From contig NZ_FNIL01000013.1 of NCBI RefSeq assembly GCF_900103955.1, forward strand, positions 1-64,000: a DNA stretch of 64,000 nt, given 5' to 3'. Below are positions 9,998 through 23,231 of the stretch, in pieces (the stretch's first letter is position 1; every line of letters starts with the position of its first letter). The position numbers and the translations under genes were made by a program. Under the pieces are notes generated by a model. That model had not been told where the DNA came from. It saw only the letters and a program-made list of their open reading frames with translations, and did not search any database. The stretch is from Alkalicoccus daliensis (GTDB taxonomy: Bacteria; Bacillota; Bacilli; Bacillales; Salisediminibacteriaceae).

Positions 9998-10025
9998 CCG
10001 AACGTCAAACCGGAGGAGAATTGGA

Positions 10026-11054
10026 ATGAACATGCTGCTTGATTTACAAAAGAAACTGCTTCCTGACTTAGTAGAAATACTCGGTCTGAGATATCGCGTG
10101 CTGCGTTTTATCCGACTTATGCAGCCGATTGGCAGACGAACGCTTGCATCGAACCTGGACATGTCGGAGCGTGTACTTCGCGGGGAAGTTACCTTTTTAA
10201 AAGAGCAGGGTCTTGTAGCATTTCAATCTGCAGGAATGACGCTCACGGAAGAGGGGCAAATATTACTGAGCCAGCTGGAAACCGTTATGAAAGAAGTGTT
10301 TGACACGCGGGCGATGGAAGAAGAACTCCAGGCACGTCTTGGAGTTGCTGAGGTTCACGTAGTTCCCGGAAACAGTGATGAATACTCCTGGGTAAAAAAA
10401 GAACTCGGGCGCACCTGTGTGAGTGTAGTAAAGCGAAGCCTGCAGCCGTCTGAAAATATCATTGCGGTAACAGGAGGAACTTCTATTGCAGCTGTAGCTG
10501 AAATGCTGGTTCCTGACTCCGATTTAAAAGAATCTCTTTTTGTTCCGGCAAGAGGCGGTTTAGGAGAACAGGTTGAAAATCAGGCGAATACGATATGTGC
10601 AACAATGGCACGCAAAGCAATGGGCTCTTACCGCCTTCTTCACGTTCCGGACCAGCTCAGCAAAGAAGCATATGATTCTTTAATAAGCGAGCCTTCTGTG
10701 CAGTCAATCTTAAAACAGATTCATTCTGCTACGATGGTGATACATGGTATTGGTGAAGCGCATACGATGGCAGAAAGAAGAACGACTTCGGATGAAGTAA
10801 TGAAGAAACTGCGGGAGAAACGTGCCGTAGCAGAAGCATTCGGTTATTATTTCAATGCAGATGGAGAAATTGTGCATAAAGTTCTTACGATCGGTCTTCA
10901 ACTGGAGGATCTTGATCATACTCCGTGCATTATTGCAGTGGCCGGTGGAACTTCAAAAGCAGAGGCAATTGAGGCTTATATGAAACAGGCGCCGAGCCAG
11001 GTTCTCATTACAGACGAAGGTGCTGCAAAAGAAATTCTTGGAAAGAAAGAATAA
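10026..11054 (+). CDS. cggR: Central glycolytic genes regulator
   Basis: This SorC-family repressor of about 342 residues has an N-terminal winged helix (about residues 20-75) and a sugar-phosphate-binding domain related to glucosamine-6-phosphate isomerase (VTGGTSIAAVAEML, GGLGEQVENQANTI). It senses fructose-1,6-bisphosphate and represses the gapA operon. ATG 10026 with GGAGGAG is preferred over an in-frame upstream GTG at 9993, which lies inside the operator. It is autoregulated, judging by the operator just upstream, and is followed by gapA. Confidence 0.95.
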   Translation: MNMLLDLQKKLLPDLVEILGLRYRVLRFIRLMQPIGRRTLASNLDMSERVLRGEVTFLKEQGLVAFQSAGMTLTEEGQILLSQLETVMKEVFDTRAMEEELQARLGVAEVHVVPGNSDEYSWVKKELGRTCVSVVKRSLQPSENIIAVTGGTSIAAVAEMLVPDSDLKESLFVPARGGLGEQVENQANTICATMARKAMGSYRLLHVPDQLSKEAYDSLISEPSVQSILKQIHSATMVIHGIGEAHTMAERRTTSDEVMKKLREKRAVAEAFGYYFNADGEIVHKVLTIGLQLEDLDHTPCIIAVAGGTSKAEAIEAYMKQAPSQVLITDEGAAKEILGKKE

Positions 11055-11094
11055 GCGTTTTTTCAGAAAGTTCAGATATGATTAAAAGAGTTAG

Positions 11095-11115
11095 TTCAAG
11101 GGTAACCCCTTTGAA
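11095..11115 (+). other. Stem-loop before gapA (likely mRNA-stabilising)
   Basis: TTCAAGGG and CCCCTTTGAA pair with a small bulge around a TAA loop, without a T-run. In B. subtilis the cggR-gapA transcript is cut between the genes and a 5' stem-loop protects the gapA message, letting gapA exceed cggR. This element sits in the equivalent place; the role is inferred. Confidence 0.5.
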
Positions 11116-11152
11116 ATAAATATTTTTTACCTACTATAAGGAGGAATTTATC

Positions 11153-12163
11153 ATGGCAGCAACAAAGATTGGTATTAACGGATTTGGACGTATTGGACGG
11201 GTAGTTTTCCGTCAGGCTCTTCAAAACCCTAACGTAGAAGTTGTAGCAGTAAATGACCTTACAGACGCGGATATGCTTGCACACCTGCTTCAGTACGACT
11301 CTGTACACGGTAAGCTTGATGTAGAAGTTTCAGCAAAAGGTGACAATCTTTTAGTAGATGGTAAAGAAATTATTGTAACTGCAGAAAAAGATCCAGCAAA
11401 CCTTAAGTGGGGCGAGCTTGGAGCTGAAATCGTAGTAGAATCTACTGGTATCTTCACAAAGCGTGAAGCTGCTGCGAAGCACCTGGAAGCTGGAGCGAAG
11501 AAAGTAGTTATTTCTGCGCCGGCACAGGATGAAGACGTAACAGTAGTAATGGGTGTAAACGAAGATAAGTATGACCCGGAAAACCATGACGTTATTTCCA
11601 ACGCATCATGTACTACAAACTGTCTTGCACCATTTGCAAAAGTTCTTAACGACAAGTTCGGCTTGAAGCGCGGTATGATGACTACTGTTCACTCTTATAC
11701 AAATGACCAGAGCATCCTGGATCTTCCGCATAAAGACTACCGTCGTGCGCGTGCAGCTGCAGAAAGCATCATTCCAACATCTACTGGTGCAGCAAAAGCA
11801 GTAGCACTTGTGCTTCCAGAGCTGAAAGGGAAATTGAACGGTGGAGCTATGCGAGTTCCAACACCTAACGTATCTCTAGTAGACCTTGTAGCAGAGCTTG
11901 ATAAAGATGTTACAAGAGAAGATGTAAACAATGCATTCAAAGAAGCTGCAGAAGGAGATCTTAAAGGAATCCTTGGCTACAGCGAAGAGCCATTAGTATC
12001 TAAAGACTATAATGGCAACACGTTTGCTTCTACTATTGATGGTCTTTCTACAATGGTAATGGAAGATAACATGGTAAAAGTAATCTCTTGGTATGACAAC
12101 GAAACTGGCTACTCTCAGCAGGTAGTAAACCTTGTTGAGTATATTGCAAAAAAAGGACTCTAA
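11153..12163 (+). CDS. gapA: Glyceraldehyde-3-phosphate dehydrogenase, glycolytic
   Basis: The 336-residue enzyme oxidises glyceraldehyde-3-phosphate with NAD and phosphate. The N-terminal NGFGRIGR binds NAD and the catalytic Cys lies in SNASCTTNCLAPFAKV (about residue 152). An acidic residue after VNDLTD at the end of beta-2 fits NAD preference. Its linkage to cggR marks it as the glycolytic GapA rather than gluconeogenic GapB. Its codons look optimised for high expression, and a terminator follows. Confidence 0.98.
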   Translation: MAATKIGINGFGRIGRVVFRQALQNPNVEVVAVNDLTDADMLAHLLQYDSVHGKLDVEVSAKGDNLLVDGKEIIVTAEKDPANLKWGELGAEIVVESTGIFTKREAAAKHLEAGAKKVVISAPAQDEDVTVVMGVNEDKYDPENHDVISNASCTTNCLAPFAKVLNDKFGLKRGMMTTVHSYTNDQSILDLPHKDYRRARAAAESIIPTSTGAAKAVALVLPELKGKLNGGAMRVPTPNVSLVDLVAELDKDVTREDVNNAFKEAAEGDLKGILGYSEEPLVSKDYNGNTFASTIDGLSTMVMEDNMVKVISWYDNETGYSQQVVNLVEYIAKKGL

Positions 12164-12206
12164 GCACCTGATTTAGTAAATGAACAACCATCCTGAAACA
12201 CCCTTT

Positions 12207-12240
12207 AGGAGGCGGGCCCGTGTCCTGCCTCCTTTTTTTA
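12207..12240 (+). terminator. Terminator after gapA
   Basis: AGGAGGC and GCCTCCT form a seven-base-pair stem with a 13-base loop followed by T7. It ends the cggR-gapA transcript, so pgk needs its own promoter in 12241-12403 (not confidently located) or read-through. Confidence 0.85.
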
Positions 12241-12403
12241 TTTGGAAAACTTGTAAATAGAATACTGGAAGCAGCTGTAACTGAATAGAATATCTGCTTT
12301 TAATTTATTTGAATGCAGGATTTTCCCCAGAGGAACTCGAAAAATAACACAGACAGCTGTATAAAAGCTCCATGAACGTAGACCTGAGAAGGAGGAATGT
12401 TTT

Positions 12404-13588
12404 ATGAACAAGAAATCAATCAGCGATGTTGAAGTAAAAGGGAAAAGAGTATTCTGCCGCGTAGACTTTAACGTGCCTATGAAAGACGGCGAGGTTACAG
12501 ATGATGCCCGTATCCGTGCAGCTGTTCCAACAATTCAGCTGCTTACCGGGAAGGGTGCAAAAGTAATTCTTGCAAGCCATCTCGGACGTCCGAAAGGTGA
12601 GGTAGTAGAGGAACTTCGCCTGAATGCCGTAGCAAAACGTCTAAGTGAGCTTCTTGGAAAAGAAGTAAACAAAACAGATGCAGTATATGGGGAAGAGCCT
12701 AAAGCTGCAATTGATTCACTCGAAGAAGGCGGCATTGTTCTCCTGGAAAATGTACGTTTTGAAGCGGGAGAAGAAAAGAATGACGGAGGCCTGGCAAAGC
12801 AGTTTGCTGATCTTGCTGACTTGTTTGTAAATGATGCATTTGGTGCTGCCCACCGTGCGCATGCTTCCACAGCAGGGATTGCAGAGCACATTCCAGCTGT
12901 ATCAGGTCTGTTGATGGAAAAAGAGCTGGATGTCCTTGGAAAAGCCATGCTTTCACCGGAACGTCCATTTACAGCGATCATCGGTGGAGCAAAAGTGAAA
13001 GATAAAATCGGCGTAATTGATAACCTGCTGGACAAGGTTGATAATTTGATTATCGGCGGAGGTCTTGCTTATACATTTGTAAAAGCCCAGGGATATGAGG
13101 TAGGAAAATCCCTGCTTGAAGAAGACAAGCTGGACTTAGCAAAGCAGTTCATGGCAAAAGCCGAAGAAAAAGGCGTGAAATTCTATATGCCTGTGGATGT
13201 AACCGTAGCAGATGATTTTGGCGAGCACGCAAATACAAAAGTAGTGCCTATTGAAGAAATTCCTGCAGACTGGGAAGCATTGGATATCGGACCGAAAACA
13301 ATTGAAACTTATAAAGAAGTTGTGAAAAATTCCAAGCTGGTTATTTGGAACGGGCCGATGGGCGTGTTTGAAATCGATAAATTTGCAAAAGGAACGATCG
13401 GTGTAGCTGAAGCACTTGCAGAAGCGGAAGACACTTATACCGTAATCGGCGGCGGTGACTCTGCAGCAGCAGTAGAAAAATTCGGCTTTGCTGATAAAAT
13501 GGATCATATGTCGACAGGCGGCGGGGCATCTCTTGAATTTATTGAAGGTAAAGAACTGCCGGGCGTGACAGCATTAAACGATAAGTAA
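12404..13588 (+). CDS. pgk: Phosphoglycerate kinase
   Basis: The 394-residue monomeric enzyme makes ATP from 1,3-bisphosphoglycerate. Recognisable motifs are [11 protein letters not shown] (substrate loop), [15 protein letters not shown], the linker region [13 protein letters not shown] and the C-terminal [13 protein letters not shown], close to the nucleotide site. It starts the pgk-tpiA-gpmI-eno operon, with an AGGAGG ribosome site. Length and order are canonical. Confidence 0.98.
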   Translation: MNKKSISDVEVKGKRVFCRVDFNVPMKDGEVTDDARIRAAVPTIQLLTGKGAKVILASHLGRPKGEVVEELRLNAVAKRLSELLGKEVNKTDAVYGEEPKAAIDSLEEGGIVLLENVRFEAGEEKNDGGLAKQFADLADLFVNDAFGAAHRAHASTAGIAEHIPAVSGLLMEKELDVLGKAMLSPERPFTAIIGGAKVKDKIGVIDNLLDKVDNLIIGGGLAYTFVKAQGYEVGKSLLEEDKLDLAKQFMAKAEEKGVKFYMPVDVTVADDFGEHANTKVVPIEEIPADWEALDIGPKTIETYKEVVKNSKLVIWNGPMGVFEIDKFAKGTIGVAEALAEAEDTYTVIGGGDSAAAVEKFGFADKMDHMSTGGGASLEFIEGKELPGVTALNDK

Positions 13589-13596
13589 TCTACTAG

Positions 13597-17213
<3,617 letters not shown>

Positions 17214-17227
17214 GTAAGACGTTGATG

Positions 17228-17261
17228 AAGATCCGGAGAGTGACCTCCGGATCTTTTTTTT
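17228..17261 (+). terminator. Terminator after eno
   Basis: AAGATCCGGAG pairs with CTCCGGATCTT around a short AGTGAC-type loop, followed by T8. It closes the glycolytic operon. Confidence 0.9.
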
Positions 17262-17319
17262 GGTTTTTAGGATAAGGGAAGGGCAGGAGTGACTTCCAGG
17301 AAGTTGAGGAAATAGGACG

Positions 17320-17450
17320 TTTACTCCCGCGGAAACGAATTTACTCATTTGTCACATAGATTAACTTTTTTTAAAAGACATTTACTCTCGTGCTGAAGGT
17401 TTACTCTCGCGAAGCAGTAGTTTACTAATTTAAAAAAACTCATTTTACTA
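17320..17450 (+). repeat. Phased TTTACTC array in the eno-secG gap
   Basis: TTTACTC starts at 17320, 17340, 17381 and 17400, and TTTACTA at 17421 and 17444, so units fall roughly every 20 bases with one slot skipped. Several are followed by CTCGCG- or CCCGCG-like bases. It lies in a 513-base gap (17214-17726) that has no convincing gene apart from the eno terminator. The function is unknown. Confidence 0.5.
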
Positions 17451-17726
17451 TTTATTCATTTTTCCAGAGGCATAATTCATTTTTAAAATTCACAGCAGGC
17501 TACTGCAAATTCTCCAGTCCTTATTTAAACCTGTGCTTATGATAAGAAAATGTTAACTTAAAAATCCCCCTGAAAATATCAAAGACAGCAGCGAATTTTA
17601 CTAAAGCTGTTCAGCTCCTGAAAGCAGCAAGTCTTCCTCTCCGATAGAAGTACTCTTGCAACAGCAACCATTTCATGATATATTTTCAGAAGGTAAAAAT
17701 GTTCGTTTTAATAAGGGGTGTATCAC

Positions 17727-17957
17727 TTGGAACAAATTCTGTCTGTGGCGCTTGTCATTATTTCTATTTTGCTGATTACCGCGGTACTGCTTCAATCAGG
17801 ACGCAGTGCGGGACTATCCGGCGCAATTTCCGGTGGAGCGGAGCAAATGGTTGGAAAGCAAAAAGCAAGAGGGCTTGAAGCCGTACTCAGCCGTGCAACG
17901 GTAGTACTTGGTGTGTTATTTTTTGGTTTCGCACTATGGCTTGGCTACTTTATGTAA
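17727..17957 (+). CDS. secG: Preprotein translocase subunit SecG
   Basis: This small membrane protein of about 76 residues has two transmembrane helices (about residues 3-22 and 55-75) flanking the conserved cytosolic loop [20 protein letters not shown]. SecG assists SecYE translocation. The TTG at 17727 is chosen because AAGGGGTG lies six bases upstream and the length then equals B. subtilis SecG; an in-frame GTG at 17718 overlaps that site. A terminator follows directly. Confidence 0.93.
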   Translation: MEQILSVALVIISILLITAVLLQSGRSAGLSGAISGGAEQMVGKQKARGLEAVLSRATVVLGVLFFGFALWLGYFM

Positions 17958-17970
17958 TTACTATGACGTA

Positions 17971-18003
17971 AGCAGCAGATGGAGTGCATCTGCTGCTTTT
18001 TTT
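17971..18003 (+). terminator. Terminator after secG
   Basis: AGCAGCAGAT and ATCTGCTGCT form a ten-base-pair stem with a seven-base loop, followed by T7. Confidence 0.9.
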
Positions 18004-18161
18004 GATGGCTTAATAAATTGATATGGAACATATTCTCTGATGATTTCCTTGTTTTTAAATAGTATAAATCAGGTGGGAAAGCAATTTACAAATTCCGGTT
18101 AAATACAGGGTATTTAGGGAATAATCAGTGATAGAAGATTCCATAGAAAAAGGTGAAGAAC

Positions 18162-18929
18162 ATGATTGGTTGTCTTATTATTCATGGGTTTACAGGAACT
18201 CCCCAGGAAGTAAAAGATATTGAAGCGCAGTTCAAAGAAAAAAACTGGCTCGTATATACACCGGAGCTTCCGGGACACGACGGATCCAGGAATTCTATGA
18301 AAGAAGTTAAATATAAAGAATGGGTATATAAAGCGCAGGTCGCATTGGAAGAAATGATGAAGCGGTGTGAAAAAGTGTATGTGATCGGCTTTTCCATGGG
18401 AGGAGTCATTGCGGGATATCTGGCTGCAAAGTATCCTGTAGACAAACTCGTATTAATTTCTTCAGCCGTATATTATCTAAACCCGAAACAAATTGCAGAA
18501 GATGTAAAAGGGTGGGTCATGGAAGGAATCCGGGGCGAACTGGATCAAAACGAAATTTATCATTTTTACCGTGATAAAATAAAAAGGACCCCTGTTGCAG
18601 CGACGATTGAATTTGCTAAACTGGTAAGGAAGCTGCGTCATGCCCTGGAAGATATTACAGTACCCACTTTAATTGTGCAGGGAGAAAAAGACGGTCTTGT
18701 ACCAATTAAAAGCGCGGAGTATATTTATGAGCATATCCGCTCTGAAGATAAACACATTTATTTATTTGAAAATGCAAAGCATTATATCTGGTTTGGGGAA
18801 GAAAAAGACGCACTGCTGGAAAGGCTCGATTATTTTTTGAGTAATACAGAACAAGAGGACGGCGGGACAGCCAAAAGGAGTAGAAAAGAAAATGATGAAA
18901 ATAGCGCAACCGAAACCATTTACTTTTAA
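18162..18929 (+). CDS. Alpha/beta-hydrolase, carboxylesterase type (first of a tandem pair)
   Basis: This protein of about 255 residues has the HGFTGTP oxyanion-loop motif near the N terminus and a nucleophile elbow GFSMGG (Ser about 86). The acid Asp is likely in QGEKDGLVP and the His in NAKHYIW. It resembles monoacylglycerol-lipase/Est30-type esterases that hydrolyse short-chain esters. ATG 18162 with AAAGGTG is preferred over an in-frame GTG at 18153. Its end overlaps the next esterase by 38 bases in another frame, indicating a tight operon. The two look like diverged duplicates. Confidence 0.88.
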   Translation: MIGCLIIHGFTGTPQEVKDIEAQFKEKNWLVYTPELPGHDGSRNSMKEVKYKEWVYKAQVALEEMMKRCEKVYVIGFSMGGVIAGYLAAKYPVDKLVLISSAVYYLNPKQIAEDVKGWVMEGIRGELDQNEIYHFYRDKIKRTPVAATIEFAKLVRKLRHALEDITVPTLIVQGEKDGLVPIKSAEYIYEHIRSEDKHIYLFENAKHYIWFGEEKDALLERLDYFLSNTEQEDGGTAKRSRKENDENSATETIYF

Positions 18930-19641
18930 AGGAGGGCCGCGGGCAGTACTGCTGCTTCATGGGTTTACCGGCAACTCTGCGGATACAAGAATGCTTGGAA
19001 GATATCTGCAGAAGCGGGGATATACTTCACACGCACCGCATATGAAGGGCCACGGAGTGCCGCCGGAGGAACTCGTGAAAAGCGGTCCGGAAGACTGGTG
19101 GGAAGATGTCAAAGCAGCTTATGAATATTTAAAAGAAGAAGGATATGAAGAAATTGCAGTCGGAGGATTATCTCTGGGCGGCGTATATTCATTGAAACTT
19201 GCTTACACTAAGCCGGTAAAAGGTGTTTTTACGATGTGTTCACCGATGGAAACACAGAATGAAGAGAAGTTGTATAAAGGCGTGGAAGAGTATGCCAGAA
19301 AATACAAACAGAATGAACAGAAGAGTGAAGAACAGGTAAAAGAAGAAATGCAGGCATTTGAAGGCACGCAGCGTGAAACGATTCAAAAGCTTCTCGGCTT
19401 AAATGAAGAAGTACGCAGTAATATCGACACAATTTATGCGCCGACCTTTGTTGCACAGGGTACGAAAGACCAGATGATTGATATTAACAGTGCACAGGTA
19501 ATCTATGATTCTGTGGAGACAGACCACAAAACATTGAAGTGGTACGAAGAATCGGGTCACGTCATTACGCTAGATAAAGAACGAGACCAGTTACATGAGG
19601 ATATTTACGAATTTCTGGAATCACTTGATTGGAAGGAATAA
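18892..19641 (+). CDS. est: Carboxylesterase (Est/YvaK-like, second of the pair)
   Basis: The 249-residue alpha/beta-hydrolase has LLHGFTGNS, the nucleophile elbow GLSLGG (Ser about 94), an Asp in QGTKDQMID and a His in SGHVITLD, a complete triad like Geobacillus Est30 and B. subtilis YvaK. It acts on short-chain esters in the cytoplasm. It sits between secG and rnr, exactly as yvaK does in B. subtilis, so this copy is the likelier ortholog and the upstream gene the extra one. Confidence 0.92.
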   Translation: MMKIAQPKPFTFKGGPRAVLLLHGFTGNSADTRMLGRYLQKRGYTSHAPHMKGHGVPPEELVKSGPEDWWEDVKAAYEYLKEEGYEEIAVGGLSLGGVYSLKLAYTKPVKGVFTMCSPMETQNEEKLYKGVEEYARKYKQNEQKSEEQVKEEMQAFEGTQRETIQKLLGLNEEVRSNIDTIYAPTFVAQGTKDQMIDINSAQVIYDSVETDHKTLKWYEESGHVITLDKERDQLHEDIYEFLESLDWKE

Positions 19642-19688
19642 ACTAATTACTCATGCCCGGTCTCACAAAAATAGAAAGGAGACCAACG

Positions 19689-22004
19689 ATGCAGGAACTA
19701 ACAAAAGAACTCATCCTGGACGAAATTAAACAGGCGGACAAACCGCTGGCAATGAAAGAAATGGAAGAAGCACTGGGTCTCGAAGACGCAGTACGATTTA
19801 AGCAGTGTATTAAACTGCTGAATGAATTAGAAGAAGAGGGCAGTATCGTAAGGACAAGAACGAACCGCTACGGCCTGCCGGAAAGAATGAATCTGCTCCG
19901 CGGGGATGTTATTATGCATCCGAAGGGCTTTGCTTTTATTAAAACAGAAGAAGAAATGGATGATATTTTCATTCCACCGGGTGAAATGAACGGTGCGATG
20001 AATAAAGACAGAGTGCTCGTGAGAATGCAGTCTGAGAGCGGAGGCGCACGGCCGGAAGGTACGATTATCCGTATACTTTCACGCGGCACCTCTACTACGG
20101 TCGGGACGTTTAAAGACGATGGATACTACGGATTTGTTATTCCGGATGACAAACGGATTCCTTCAGATATTTTCATTCCGAAAAATCAGACGCTCGGCGC
20201 TGTAGACGGACACAAAGTAATCGTGGAAATTACAAAATATCCGGAAGGACGTATGAATGCTGAGGGACATGTGAGCAAAATTATCGGTCACAAAAATGAT
20301 CCCGGGGTAGACATTATGTCGATCATTCATAAACATGGCCTGCCCGGCGATTTTCCGGAGGAAGCTATCCGCCATGCGGAGGAAGTACCGGAAACCATTG
20401 ATCCGAAAGATATCGAAGGCCGCCGCGATCTGCGGGAGCAGACGATTGTTACGATAGACGGGGCAGACGCAAAAGACCTGGATGATGCTGTGCAGGTGAA
20501 GCGTCTCGATAACGGTAACTATCTGCTTGGTGTCCACATTGCTGATGTAACGAATTATGTTACTGAAGGCTCTCCAATTGACAAAGAAGCATATGAGAGA
20601 GCAACAAGCTGCTATTTAGTGGACAGAGTAATTCCAATGATTCCGCACCGTTTATCGAACGGAATCTGCTCACTGAATCCGCAGGTGGATCGTTTGACTC
20701 TTTCCTGTGACATGGAAATTTCTCCACAGGGGGAAGTTGTTAACCATGATATATATGAAAGTGTTATCCGAACGAATGAACGTATGACTTATACAGACGT
20801 ACGCAAAATTCTTCTGGAAGAGGATGAAGAAGTTTCAAAACGATATGAGACGCTCATTCCTTTCTTTAAAGATATGGAAGAGCTTGCGGCAATTCTGCGC
20901 AAGAAGCGTTTTGACCGCGGTGCAATAGATTTTGATTTTAAAGAAGCGAAGGTTCATGTAGATGAAGAAGGGAATCCAACAGATGTAACCATTCGTGAGC
21001 GAAGTGTAGCCGAAAAGCTGATTGAAGAATTCATGCTGGCAGCGAATGAAACAGTAGCGGAACATTTCCACTGGATGAAGCTTCCGTTTGTGTACCGGAT
21101 TCATGAAGACCCGGATGAAGCGAAACTGACTCAGTTTCTGGAGCAGATTACAAACTTCGGCTACGTTGTGAAAGGGACAGCGAATTCTGTACACCCGCAG
21201 GCACTGCAAAAGCTGCTGGAAAGTGTAAAAGGAGAATCTGAAGAAACAGTAATCAACACGATGCTGCTCCGTTCTTTAAAGCAGGCAAAATATGATCCGA
21301 CGAATGTGGGCCACTTTGGACTTTCTGCTGATTTCTATACGCACTTCACTTCGCCGATCCGCCGTTATCCGGACCTTATCGTGCACCGGTTAATCCGGAC
21401 GTACCTGATTGAAGGAAAAACGGACGAAAAAACGATGGAAAAATGGCAGGAGAAACTGCCGGAAATCACTTCCCACTCCTCCGATATGGAAAGACGTGCG
21501 GAAGAAGCTTCCAGAGAAACGGACGAACTGAAGAAGGTTCAGTTTATGGAAGACAAAATAGGCGAGGAATATACAGGTATGATCAGCGGAGTAACGAACT
21601 TCGGCCTGTTTATCAAGCTGCCGAATACGATCGAAGGACTTGTACACGTCAGCTACCTTACCGACGATTACTATCATTACGATGAAAATCGTCTGACGAT
21701 GATCGGCGAGCGCAGCGGCAACACTTTCCGTATTGGCGATGAAATTGAAGTCCGTGTTGCAAATGTCAATGTAGATGAGCGGGTAATCGATTTTGAAGTA
21801 ATCGGCATGAAACCGCGGAAAGTGCGCCGAAAAGATCAGCCAAAAGTGATTGAATCGGAGAACAAGCGAAAAGGAAAATCCAGAGGGATTGACTTAAAGC
21901 AGAAAAATGGAAAAGGAAAAGATGCAGGGAGAAAAAGAAAGAAAAAAGCTTTCTATGAAGACCTGCCGAAAAATCAGAAAAAGAAAGCAAAAAAACGCAG
22001 ATAA
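19689..22004 (+). CDS. rnr: Ribonuclease R
   Basis: The enzyme has about 771 residues: an N-terminal helix-turn-helix-like region, two cold-shock domains (about 70-220), the RNB catalytic domain (for example [14 protein letters not shown] with its Mg-binding Asp residues, and [11 protein letters not shown]) and a C-terminal S1 domain ([17 protein letters not shown]). A long Lys/Arg-rich tail follows (about 700-771). RNase R degrades structured RNA 3'-5' and works with tmRNA. ATG 19689, after AAAGGAG, is preferred to an ATG at 19653. It is followed by smpB and ssrA, its functional partners. Confidence 0.96.
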   Translation: MQELTKELILDEIKQADKPLAMKEMEEALGLEDAVRFKQCIKLLNELEEEGSIVRTRTNRYGLPERMNLLRGDVIMHPKGFAFIKTEEEMDDIFIPPGEMNGAMNKDRVLVRMQSESGGARPEGTIIRILSRGTSTTVGTFKDDGYYGFVIPDDKRIPSDIFIPKNQTLGAVDGHKVIVEITKYPEGRMNAEGHVSKIIGHKNDPGVDIMSIIHKHGLPGDFPEEAIRHAEEVPETIDPKDIEGRRDLREQTIVTIDGADAKDLDDAVQVKRLDNGNYLLGVHIADVTNYVTEGSPIDKEAYERATSCYLVDRVIPMIPHRLSNGICSLNPQVDRLTLSCDMEISPQGEVVNHDIYESVIRTNERMTYTDVRKILLEEDEEVSKRYETLIPFFKDMEELAAILRKKRFDRGAIDFDFKEAKVHVDEEGNPTDVTIRERSVAEKLIEEFMLAANETVAEHFHWMKLPFVYRIHEDPDEAKLTQFLEQITNFGYVVKGTANSVHPQALQKLLESVKGESEETVINTMLLRSLKQAKYDPTNVGHFGLSADFYTHFTSPIRRYPDLIVHRLIRTYLIEGKTDEKTMEKWQEKLPEITSHSSDMERRAEEASRETDELKKVQFMEDKIGEEYTGMISGVTNFGLFIKLPNTIEGLVHVSYLTDDYYHYDENRLTMIGERSGNTFRIGDEIEVRVANVNVDERVIDFEVIGMKPRKVRRKDQPKVIESENKRKGKSRGIDLKQKNGKGKDAGRKRKKKAFYEDLPKNQKKKAKKRR

Positions 22005-22161
22005 TTCAGCTCCGGTGCGTAAACCGCACCGGTTGAAGCTGTTTGCGGCTGTGTTACAATAAGGAAACCGAAACCCTCAGCTTTAACACAGCTTAATTTC
22101 TAAATAAATCAGCTAAGTTACTGTTAAAGAGCTAAAGGAAGTTAGAAAGGATGCACAGCCA

Positions 22162-22629
22162 ATGGCTAATTTTGATAAACCAATTGCACAGAATAAAAAA
22201 GCGAGCCATGATTATGCTATTGAAGAAACATACGAAGCAGGAATGGTTCTTACTGGTACGGAAATTAAGTCTATCCGCAACCGCCGCGTGAACATGAAGG
22301 ATTCCTTCGCGCGTATTTCCAATGGAGAAGCATGGATCCACAATATGCACATCAGTCCCTATGAACAGGGGAACCGCTACAATCATGAACCGGAACGGGC
22401 AAGAAAGCTGCTTCTTCACCGTAAACAGATCAATCAGCTGATCGGATTGACGAAGCAGAAAGGGTACACGCTTGTGCCGCTGAAAGTATATATTAAAAAT
22501 GGAGTGGCAAAAGTACTGATTGGACTCGGAAAAGGGAAGAAAAAGTACGATAAGCGGGAAGATCTGAAACGCAAAGATGCCAAAAGAGATATTCAGCGGG
22601 CCTTGAAAGATGACGCTCTTGGCAGGTAA
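22162..22629 (+). CDS. smpB: SsrA-binding protein SmpB
   Basis: The 155-residue OB-fold protein shows [28 protein letters not shown] and a basic C-terminal tail ([20 protein letters not shown]), which inserts in the empty mRNA channel. SmpB delivers tmRNA to stalled ribosomes. Its gene sits between rnr and ssrA, forming one trans-translation locus. Length and motifs are canonical. Confidence 0.97.
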   Translation: MANFDKPIAQNKKASHDYAIEETYEAGMVLTGTEIKSIRNRRVNMKDSFARISNGEAWIHNMHISPYEQGNRYNHEPERARKLLLHRKQINQLIGLTKQKGYTLVPLKVYIKNGVAKVLIGLGKGKKKYDKREDLKRKDAKRDIQRALKDDALGR

Positions 22630-22634
22630 AAGTA

Positions 22635-22662
22635 TTGACAATGCGAACATATGTGTTATAAT
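22635..22662 (+). promoter_or_regulatory. Strong sigma-A promoter of ssrA
   Basis: TTGACA (22635-22640) and TATAAT (22657-22662), both consensus, are 16 bases apart. The mature tmRNA begins about 50 bases further on, so the primary transcript has a leader. That leader contains a perfect eight-base-pair hairpin (CGTTAAGG/CCTTAACG, 22673-22699). Confidence 0.88.
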
Positions 22663-22713
22663 TCATTTATATCGTTAAGGGAACATTTTCTCCTTAACGT
22701 TCTCATTTTGTAT

Positions 22714-23081
22714 GGGGACGTTCTGGATTCGACAGGGATAGGTCGGATTTACGTGGCGAGTCGAGCTGAGTGTCCTCGTAAAAACGCTCACCTTGCCTAT
22801 AGCTGGCAAACAAGAAGATTCTTTCGCACTAGCAGCGGCGTAACAACCCTGCTTGCGGTTCCACCCTTCATCACCCACGTGAAGGATCATGGGACTCACT
22901 CTAGTGGGTTACGGTATGGTTTCCTCCACCTGAGGAAACCTGCAGGAGATTAATCAGGTTAGCCATACGGAAGCCTGTTGGTTGGCTGACGTATCGGCGA
23001 AATATAATAAATCAACTACGCTCGTAGAAGCGTAGGTCACGTTATCCCTGGACGCGGGTTCGATTCCCGCCGTCTCCACCA
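22714..23081 (+). ncRNA. ssrA: Transfer-messenger RNA (tmRNA)
   Basis: This is a one-piece tmRNA of about 368 nucleotides. The 5' end GGGGACG pairs with CGTCTCC before the encoded ACCA 3' end; GTTCGATTCCCGCC forms the T arm. The resume codon is GCT at 22802, and the frame reads (A)GKQEDSFALAAA before TAA at 22841-22843. The tag keeps the ALAA degradation signal but ends in three Ala. It rescues stalled ribosomes with SmpB, encoded just upstream. Confidence 0.97.
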
Positions 23082-23105
23082 TACATAAGCGATGGTGGTT
23101 TTTTT
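23076..23105 (+). terminator. Terminator overlapping the tmRNA 3' end
   Basis: CCACCAT, containing the ACCA end of tmRNA, pairs with ATGGTGG and is followed by T7. A second hairpin (AGCTTTCC/GGAAAGCT) lies at about 23130-23150. Confidence 0.8.
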
Positions 23106-23231
23106 ATGTTTAAATAGAAGAAAGCCTGAGCTTTCCATTGGGAAAGCTTTTGTTTATAATACTGAAATATACCTAATATTCAGTGCAGAAGCACCACAGC
23201 AGAAAATAAAGAAATCGGGGGCTTTATAATA

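Noticed and set aside
17262-17726. CRISPR-like array in the eno-secG gap
   Set aside because: The repeated unit is only seven bases with imperfect spacing and no cas genes are nearby; described instead as a phased motif.
22651-22953. 100-codon open frame across the ssrA region
   Set aside because: It lies within tmRNA and its leader, whose conserved ends and tag frame account for the sequence.
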